Of a DNA stretch of 64,000 bases, positions 58,610 through 64,000 are shown piece by piece. This DNA is from Brevibacillus laterosporus LMG 15441. Its GTDB lineage: Bacteria; Bacillota; Bacilli; Brevibacillales; Brevibacillaceae. The stretch lies in contig NZ_CP007806.1 in NCBI RefSeq assembly GCF_000219535.2, positions 2,018,501 through 2,082,500 on the forward strand, given 5' to 3'. Within the stretch, counting starts at the first letter, position 1, and the number at the start of each line of letters is the position of its first letter. The notes beneath the pieces were generated by a model. The model did not search any database and had not been told where the DNA came from. It worked only from the letters and a program-made list of their open reading frames with translations. The position numbers and the translations under genes were made by a program.

Positions 58610-59707
58610 ATGCATCGTGTTCTTTTATATCGCCGAATTTATCTTCCAAGAAGTGAAACCTTCATTTACGAACAACTAATTGGACATACACAGGTGGAAC
58701 CACTAGTAGTTACTAGGAGTAACCCGATTAATGTGGATCAATTTCCTCATAAGTCAATCTACGTAAAAAAGAAATTAACAAATCTCCATCATTGGGTGAA
58801 GAGAAAACAGATTAAGATACTCCACGCTAGATTTGGAACAGGAGGGCTTGAATTACTACCGGTTGCCAAACGTTCCAAATTACCGTTACTGGTGTCATTT
58901 CACGGAACGGATGTATCCCGCCGGCCCAATGTTGATCCTAACTATAAACGACAATTAAAGCAGTTGTTTCGGAGAGGAAGCGCATTTACGGTAGTAAGTA
59001 AGCACATGAAAAAAAAGATAATAAAACTAGGATGCCCGAAACACAAAATAACGTTGCTACGATCAGGAATTGACCTTCAAAAATTTGCCTATCAGGCTAT
59101 GCAACCTGTTTGGAATCATTTCTATAAATTTTTAAGTATTGGGCGACTAGTAGAAAAAAAAGGAATGGATACGCTCATAAGCGCCTTTCGACATGTACAC
59201 AAGGTTTTTCCAAATGCTACGTTAACAATAGTAGGGGAAGGGGATCAGCAAAAGAAACTAAAAAAATTGATTAAGCGCTATAAGTTACAAAATAGTGTGG
59301 CGCTTAAAGGCGGTGTCAGCCACCTGCAAGTAGCCGAGGAGTTGGCTCGTTGTCATATGTTTGTACTTGCTTGCCAAACAGCGAAAGATGGCAATCAAGA
59401 GGGAATTCCTAATGTACTAATGGAAGCCATGGCTACAGGAAGGCCGGTTATTTCTACCAGCCATGCTGGCATTCCAGAACTGATAGAGCACGGTGTAAGC
59501 GGGTTACTTGCTCCCGAGAGGTCACCTCGCAAATTTGCCGAAATGATGATTCGTATGATCCAGGAAGAACAACGGTGGACAGAATACACCTTGAATGCAC
59601 GTGTGAAAGTGGAAAAACAACATGACATTAACAAGCAACGTAAGGTTTTGGAAAACGTATATATACGACTAATAAAAGAAAACAATAGGCACTTAGCAAC
59701 CAAGTAA
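58610..59707 (+). CDS. GT4 family glycosyltransferase
   Basis: A 365-aa GT-B enzyme with MHRVLLYRRIYLPRSETFIY, HARFGTGGLELLPVAKR, LVSFHGTDVSRRPN, SIGRLVEKKGMDTLISAF and the EX7E motif in EGIPNVLMEAMATGRPVI. It belongs to the same broad family as exopolysaccharide glycosyltransferases (WcaL/AmsK-like). The start at 58610 follows AGGGGGGATG; a longer frame from 58523 overlaps the epimerase without a ribosome binding site. Confidence 0.86.
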   Translation: MHRVLLYRRIYLPRSETFIYEQLIGHTQVEPLVVTRSNPINVDQFPHKSIYVKKKLTNLHHWVKRKQIKILHARFGTGGLELLPVAKRSKLPLLVSFHGTDVSRRPNVDPNYKRQLKQLFRRGSAFTVVSKHMKKKIIKLGCPKHKITLLRSGIDLQKFAYQAMQPVWNHFYKFLSIGRLVEKKGMDTLISAFRHVHKVFPNATLTIVGEGDQQKKLKKLIKRYKLQNSVALKGGVSHLQVAEELARCHMFVLACQTAKDGNQEGIPNVLMEAMATGRPVISTSHAGIPELIEHGVSGLLAPERSPRKFAEMMIRMIQEEQRWTEYTLNARVKVEKQHDINKQRKVLENVYIRLIKENNRHLATK

Positions 59708-59742
59708 CATGAATATCACCAAATCATGGCGGAGGTGTCAGC

Positions 59743-61053
59743 ATGAAAGTAGCCGTCATTGGAACTGGATATGTAGGAGTTACAACAGGGGTCGCACTAG
59801 CAATGGCAGGACATGAAGTGACGGGAGTGGATGTAGACGAAGAAAAGATACGCTTGTTGCAAACCGGCAAATCACCCATATATGAACCAGGTTTAGATGA
59901 AGCTCTGGTTGATGTAATAAGTAGAGGAAAGCTGGAATTTACAACTGATCATACAGTAGCACTACTTTCAGCTCAGATCATATTTATCTGTGTAGGCACC
60001 CCTTCCGATCAGGAGGGAAGGGCTGATTTACGTGTTTTTAAGGATCTAATAGATCAAGTTCACCACTTGCTTTGTCACGATGATGATGAACGCATATTAG
60101 TCATCAAAAGTACAGTACCTGTAGGGAGTAATGATCAAGTAGCGGAGCTTTTTTCCGATTGTCCACAGATACACGTTGTCTCTAACCCAGAATTTCTACG
60201 GGAGGGAAGTGCATTACAGGATTCATTACAGCCAGCTCGCATCGTAATGGGGGCCTCGTCTACTCAAGCTTTTGAACGATTAGAACAATTATACAAAAAT
60301 ATTGAAGCACCGCGGATTAAAACGAGTCGATTAAATGCAGAAATGATAAAATATGCCTCTAATGCTTTTTTATCGATGCGAATTTCTTTCATGAATGAAC
60401 TAGCACGACTAAGCGATAAGCTAGGAACAGATATTTCGATTATCGCTACTGGAATGGGTCTTGATTCCAGAATTGGTCCAGAATTTTTACGGGCCGGCTT
60501 GGGGTATGGGGGTTCTTGTTTCCCTAAGGATACTTCTGCTCTACTCTCAATAGCGGAAGAGAGAGATGAGCCATTGACTATTTTGTATCAAGTAGCTAAG
60601 GTGAATGAGCAACAGCCTACTTGGTTTTTGCAAAAGCTGGAACAACGCTTAGGAGACCTGGCTAACAAGCGAATTGCATTATTAGGATTATCTTTTAAAC
60701 CAAATACCGATGATATCCGAGAAGCTCCTGCACAGAAATTGCTAACGATCTTACGAGAAAAGGAAGCGCTCATCACTGCCTATGATCCTGTTGCTATGCC
60801 TAACATGCAACGCGTGTTTTCTGGTGAGCAGGTAACTTATACTCAAACACCTTATGAGGCTGTGAACGGAGCAGATGCGGTCATTCTTTGCACGGAGTGG
60901 GGAGAGTTTCTTGAATTAGATTATGAACGTGTGTACCACATTATGAGGAAGCCTCTGATCTTTGATGGTCGCAATGCATTACCCCACTCTGAATTAGGAA
61001 AAATTGGATTTGAATATGTAGGGATTGGAAATCAAGTGGGGAGCCTGGTGTAG
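59743..61053 (+). CDS. ugd: UDP-glucose 6-dehydrogenase
   Basis: A 436-aa enzyme that oxidises UDP-glucose to UDP-glucuronate. It has the N-terminal Rossmann motif VIGTGYVGVTTGVALA, FICVGTPSDQEGRADL, VSNPEFLREGSALQD, the catalytic cysteine in GYGGSCFPKDTSALL, and the C-terminal UDP-binding domain GLSFKPNTDDIREAPA. Related to TuaD/YwqF of B. subtilis. It supplies uronic acid to the island. GGCGGAGGTG precedes the ATG. A terminator overlaps its stop. Confidence 0.94.
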   Translation: MKVAVIGTGYVGVTTGVALAMAGHEVTGVDVDEEKIRLLQTGKSPIYEPGLDEALVDVISRGKLEFTTDHTVALLSAQIIFICVGTPSDQEGRADLRVFKDLIDQVHHLLCHDDDERILVIKSTVPVGSNDQVAELFSDCPQIHVVSNPEFLREGSALQDSLQPARIVMGASSTQAFERLEQLYKNIEAPRIKTSRLNAEMIKYASNAFLSMRISFMNELARLSDKLGTDISIIATGMGLDSRIGPEFLRAGLGYGGSCFPKDTSALLSIAEERDEPLTILYQVAKVNEQQPTWFLQKLEQRLGDLANKRIALLGLSFKPNTDDIREAPAQKLLTILREKEALITAYDPVAMPNMQRVFSGEQVTYTQTPYEAVNGADAVILCTEWGEFLELDYERVYHIMRKPLIFDGRNALPHSELGKIGFEYVGIGNQVGSLV

Positions 61054-61067
61054 AAGCCAGGTTTTTT
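61042..61067 (+). terminator. Terminator overlapping the ugd stop codon
   Basis: AGCCTGG (61042-61048) pairs with CCAGGTT (61057-61063), one G-U pair, then T residues to 61067; the TAG stop is in the loop. Confidence 0.8.
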
Positions 61068-61083
61068 CTATTGGTGCAAAGAA

Positions 61084-61112
61084 TTGAATCAGAGCTTCGC
61101 TTGGTGTACGAT
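61084..61112 (+). promoter_or_regulatory. Candidate sigma-A promoter of pepF
   Basis: TTGAAT (61084-61089), 17-bp spacer, TACGAT (61107-61112), 62 bp before the start codon. Confidence 0.4.
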
Positions 61113-61174
61113 GGAGAATAGTACCAGTTTTTCTGATGGCTCTGCCTATTTTCCATAAAAAGGAGTGTAATACC

Positions 61175-62989
61175 GTGAACAAAAGCAAAACATTACCCAA
61201 ACGTAGCGAAGTACCGGACCAATTCAAATGGAAGCTAGAAGACATTTATGCTTCCACTAACGATTGGGAAAAAGACGCAGAGCTAGCAAAAACCTTGATT
61301 CAGAAAGCGCAAAGCTTTAAGGGGAAATTGGCTGATTCTGGGAAGCAATTGTTAGAAGCGCTGACATTAATGGATGAGCTATCTCAATTGATAGAAAAAC
61401 TGTACGTGTACGCTCGCATGAGAAGAGATGAGGATAACGGAAACTCTACATACCAGGCTTTAACAGATCGGGCAACCTCTCTATCTACGCAGGTCTCCAG
61501 TGCATTGGCATATATCCAACCAGAAATTTTAGCAATAGAAGATGAGCGTCTCGAAGCTTTACTAAACGAAGAAAGTGGTTTAGATCATTACAGAAAATTT
61601 TTAGAAGTGGAGATCATTCGTTATAAGCCGCATACGTTGTCAGCAGAGGAAGAGGTCTTGCTTGCTGAAATGCGTGAGATTGCAGGTGCTCCTTCCAATA
61701 TTTTTACAATGTTAAACAATGCAGATATTAAATTTCCAATGGTCACAGATGAGAATGGTGAAGAGGTTGAACTAACAAAAGGTCGATACTCTCAATACAT
61801 GGAAAGCAAAGACCGACGCGTGCGTCACGATGCTTTCAAAGCCTTGTATGAAACCTACCGAAACCATAAAAATACAATTGCAGCAACACTGATTGCAAGC
61901 GTAAAACGTGATGTGTTCTATGCACGTACCCGGAAGCATTCATCCGCATTACAGGCGTCTCTATTTAACGATAATGTAGATCAATCCGTATACGACAATC
62001 TCATCGCCACCATCCATAAGAATTTACCTGAACTACAGCGTTATTTAGATTTACGCAAAAAAGTGTTGGGTGCAGATGAGCTTCACATGTATGATTTATA
62101 TGTTCCGATTGTAGCAGAAGCCAACATGGAAATTCCTTATGAAGAGGCTGTTAAAACAGTAGAGGACTCATTGGCTCCACTTGGTGAGGACTATGGAAAG
62201 GTGCTGCATGAAGGATTCACTTCCGGATGGGTAGACGTCTATGAAAATCAAGGCAAAACGAGCGGTGCTTATTCGTGGGGGACATATTCTGTTCATCCTT
62301 ACGTGCTAATGAATTATCAGGATAACCTCAATAACATGTTCACGTTAGCACACGAAATGGGCCACGTCATGCACAGCTATTATTCGCATAAAAACCAGCC
62401 ATACACCTATTCTCAATATCAGATCTTTGTAGCAGAGGTAGCGTCTACATTAAATGAAGCTCTGTTAATGCAGCATTTACTTGCTCAAACGACTGAAAAA
62501 GAAAAACGCATGTACCTGCTCAACTACTACTTAGAGCAGTTTAGAGCGACTGTTTTCCGTCAGACCATGTTTGCTGAATTCGAAAAAATGATTCATGCTA
62601 CCATTGAAGAAGGGCATGCGCTGACAGTAGACTCGCTTTCCAGCATGTATCGTGAGCTAAATGTGAAATATTTCGGAGACTCTGTGGTAATCGATGAGGA
62701 GATTGATCTTGAATGGGCAAGAATTCCTCATTTCTATAACAATTTCTACGTGTACAAATATGCTACAGGTTTCTCAGCTGCTACTTCTCTGTCGAAACAA
62801 ATTTTGGAGGAGGGGGAACCAGCAGTCGAACGATACTTGAACTTCCTATCTAGTGGTGGTTCCGATTATCCTATTGAATTATTGAAAAAAGCTGGAGTCG
62901 ATATGGCAAAACCAGAGCCGATCGAGGAAGCAATGGAAGTCTTTAAAGGCTTGTTAGATGAATTGGAGCAATTAGCTTTATCTAAATAG
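61175..62989 (+). CDS. pepF: Oligoendopeptidase F
   Basis: A 604-aa cytosolic M3B zinc metallopeptidase that hydrolyses short peptides. The zinc motif HEMGH is at residues 393-397 (LAHEMGHVMHSYYS), with the downstream glutamate in EVASTLNEALLMQHLL as third ligand. The N-terminal helical lobe (VPDQFKWKLEDIYAS, MDELSQLIEKLYVYARM) and C-terminal YKYATGFSAATSL are typical. Start GTG 61175 is 9 nt after AAAAAGGAG; an ATG-initiated longer frame from 61136 lacks a ribosome binding site. Monocistronic, with a terminator after it. Confidence 0.95.
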   Translation: MNKSKTLPKRSEVPDQFKWKLEDIYASTNDWEKDAELAKTLIQKAQSFKGKLADSGKQLLEALTLMDELSQLIEKLYVYARMRRDEDNGNSTYQALTDRATSLSTQVSSALAYIQPEILAIEDERLEALLNEESGLDHYRKFLEVEIIRYKPHTLSAEEEVLLAEMREIAGAPSNIFTMLNNADIKFPMVTDENGEEVELTKGRYSQYMESKDRRVRHDAFKALYETYRNHKNTIAATLIASVKRDVFYARTRKHSSALQASLFNDNVDQSVYDNLIATIHKNLPELQRYLDLRKKVLGADELHMYDLYVPIVAEANMEIPYEEAVKTVEDSLAPLGEDYGKVLHEGFTSGWVDVYENQGKTSGAYSWGTYSVHPYVLMNYQDNLNNMFTLAHEMGHVMHSYYSHKNQPYTYSQYQIFVAEVASTLNEALLMQHLLAQTTEKEKRMYLLNYYLEQFRATVFRQTMFAEFEKMIHATIEEGHALTVDSLSSMYRELNVKYFGDSVVIDEEIDLEWARIPHFYNNFYVYKYATGFSAATSLSKQILEEGEPAVERYLNFLSSGGSDYPIELLKKAGVDMAKPEPIEEAMEVFKGLLDELEQLALSK

Positions 62990-63013
62990 AAGCGTTGCAG
63001 GAACTCACAAAGG

Positions 63014-63036
63014 GAGGGTGTGTAACCCTCTTTTTT
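63014..63036 (+). terminator. Terminator after pepF
   Basis: GAGGGT (63014-63019), loop GTGTA, ACCCTC (63025-63030), TTTTTT. Confidence 0.85.
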
Positions 63037-63148
63037 GTTTGTAAACTACTACAGCTTGTCATATAGAAACACTAGCTAGAAGCAAGCAAGAATGCTGGTA
63101 TGTCAATACTTCAGTTGTGTGTCTGTTTCTTGAAGAGTAAGAAGATTC

Positions 63149-63178
63149 TTGGGTAACAGCCTTGTTTTCTGTTACAAT
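63149..63178 (+). promoter_or_regulatory. Candidate promoter of nagA with overlapping inverted repeat
   Basis: TTGGGT (63149-63154), 18-bp spacer, TACAAT (63173-63178). GTAACAG (63153-63159) and CTGTTAC (63169-63175) are a perfect inverted repeat across the spacer, placed like an operator. The 327-nt gap contains this, the pepF terminator and the cre-like site below; nothing else was seen. Confidence 0.4.
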
Positions 63179-63210
63179 AATAAGTGAGAAATCGCTTACG
63201 TAGACTTTTT

Positions 63211-63224
63211 TACAAACGCTTTCT
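63211..63224 (+). promoter_or_regulatory. cre-like site upstream of nagA
   Basis: TACAAACGCTTTCT matches 11 of 14 positions of the optimal cre sequence TGAAAACGCTTTCA. About 40 bp after the promoter, it would allow CcpA-mediated repression by roadblock. Confidence 0.35.
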
Positions 63225-63316
63225 CCATAATAATTCTAGGAAATGCGTATAAATTGGACGCCTAACCAAAAATAGACAGAGGCTTCCTGGAGTTTGAAAA
63301 ATAGGAGGAGTACACC

Positions 63317-64000
63317 ATGACTGTTACTCAAACACAAAAAATTATAAATGTGAATATTGTCACAGAAAAAGGTATTCTTGAACAGGCCATTCTCCTTATG
63401 GAAAACGGAAAAATTATCTATGTAGGCCCTGAAAATGGACAAGAAGCAGAATCTGTTTACGATGGAAAAGGTGCAACTCTAGCACCGGGATTCATTGATT
63501 TACATGTACACGGTGGTGCGGGATATGATTTTATGGACAGCACACAGGAAGCAGTTGATGGCATTTGTAGCTTCCATGCTAAGCACGGTACTACTGGTCT
63601 ATTGGCTACTACGATGACAGCTCCCATCGAACGTAATCTTGAAATATTGGAATTTTATTCAAATATAAAGGAGAACAAAGGTGCTAAAGTAGTTGGCGTT
63701 CATATGGAGGGACCGTTTATTAATCCAGTCTTAAAGGGAGCGCAAAATGGAGAGTGGATTGAGCCCCCAACACTTGCTAATATGCAAAAGGTTTTCTCAA
63801 TCGCCCGTCCAGGCCTAGTCAAGCTTATGACATTAGCCCCTGAGCTGGTTACTGAAGATGAGGTATTTGATCTACTGCGCGAACAAAAGGTCATTGCATC
63901 TGTTGGACACTCCTTACAAGATTATGATGGCGCATGCCAATGCTTACGCAAAGGGGTAAACCACGCGACCCATTTAGGAAATGCGATGAAGGGCTTGCAC
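63317..64000 (+). CDS. nagA: N-acetylglucosamine-6-phosphate deacetylase, N-terminal part (3' end outside window)
   Basis: NagA removes the acetyl group from GlcNAc-6-P in amino-sugar catabolism. The first 228 codons are present and open to the right edge. Visible active-site segments are LAPGFIDLHVHGGAGYDFMD (HxH), GVHMEGPFINP with the metal glutamate, ASVGHSLQDYDGA (His) and HATHLGNAMKGLH (His). TAGGAGGAG lies 7 nt before the ATG. nagB and a regulator usually follow but lie outside the window. Confidence 0.95.
   Translation, partial: MTVTQTQKIINVNIVTEKGILEQAILLMENGKIIYVGPENGQEAESVYDGKGATLAPGFIDLHVHGGAGYDFMDSTQEAVDGICSFHAKHGTTGLLATTMTAPIERNLEILEFYSNIKENKGAKVVGVHMEGPFINPVLKGAQNGEWIEPPTLANMQKVFSIARPGLVKLMTLAPELVTEDEVFDLLREQKVIASVGHSLQDYDGACQCLRKGVNHATHLGNAMKGLH

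Noticed and set aside
1-64000. Mobile elements, CRISPR arrays, tRNA or rRNA genes
   Set aside because: No transposase or integrase, no spaced direct repeats and no tRNA/rRNA-like sequence were noticed on reading both strands.

Overview
The window is chromosomal DNA of a low-GC, spore-forming Firmicute. Protein sequences and gene order point to Brevibacillus, probably the B. laterosporus group; this is an inference from pattern recognition, not from a search. The backbone follows the order known from the Bacillus subtilis region aroB-aroH-trpEDCFBA-hisC-tyrA-aroA(EPSPS)-ypiA-ypiB-ypiF-qcrABC-ypjAB-ypjD-dapB-mgsA-bshB1-bshA-cca-birA-panBCD-dinG-ypmB-aspB-asnS-dnaD. Blocks absent from that order are inserted at several points. 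No tRNA, rRNA, CRISPR array, transposase or phage gene was seen.

Layout: 1-10896 is the aromatic amino-acid supraoperon: the 3' end of aroB, aroH, a TRAP-type attenuator, the complete tryptophan operon, then hisC, tyrA and aroA. 11109-15243 is an inserted envelope/stress block: a membrane DUF4097-like protein, a candidate small RNA, a degenerate amidohydrolase, and an ECF sigma/anti-sigma pair. 15322-22395 holds ypiA (TPR), an unknown gene, an IDEAL-domain protein, ypiF, the menaquinol:cytochrome c reductase genes qcrABC, ypjA and ypjB. A YitT-family gene on the minus strand follows. 23647-29649 is a housekeeping run: a MazG-like protein, dapB, mgsA, bacillithiol genes bshB1 and bshA, cca and birA. 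29918-32079 is panBCD (pantothenate). 32177-38242 holds a TPR protein, dinG, a secreted metallo-beta-lactamase-fold protein without its metal ligands, and rex. mtaD follows. 39983-44648 holds envelope proteins and a short FtsH-like protease paired with a membrane protein, then a repeat-containing, possibly sporulation-expressed protein.

45886-48475 is aspB and asnS. 48807-52830 is an iron-siderophore ABC transporter (yclNOPQ-like) behind a promoter overlapped by a Fur-like box, with an unexplained structured 250-nt stretch between its ATPase and binding-protein genes. dnaD follows. 54003-61053 is a glycan island: a coiled-coil protein, three glycosyltransferases, a nucleotidyltransferase, a sugar epimerase and a UDP-glucose dehydrogenase. 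It carries two matches to the SigK promoter consensus, suggesting a spore-surface polysaccharide. pepF and the start of nagA end the window.

The most interesting points are: (i) a two-gene unit that looks like a split FtsH (membrane/ectodomain protein plus a protease lacking an ectodomain); (ii) two proteins that keep an enzyme fold but have lost the metal ligands; (iii) a candidate ~95-nt small RNA with a perfect-hexamer promoter and strong terminator; (iv) RNA hairpins that bury Shine-Dalgarno sequences (ypjB and the TPR gene at 32177); (v) TRAP-like triplets over the tyrA ribosome binding site in addition to the expected trp leader; and (vi) the SigK-like glycan island. All pairings, promoters and start choices were read by eye; no folding or search was run.
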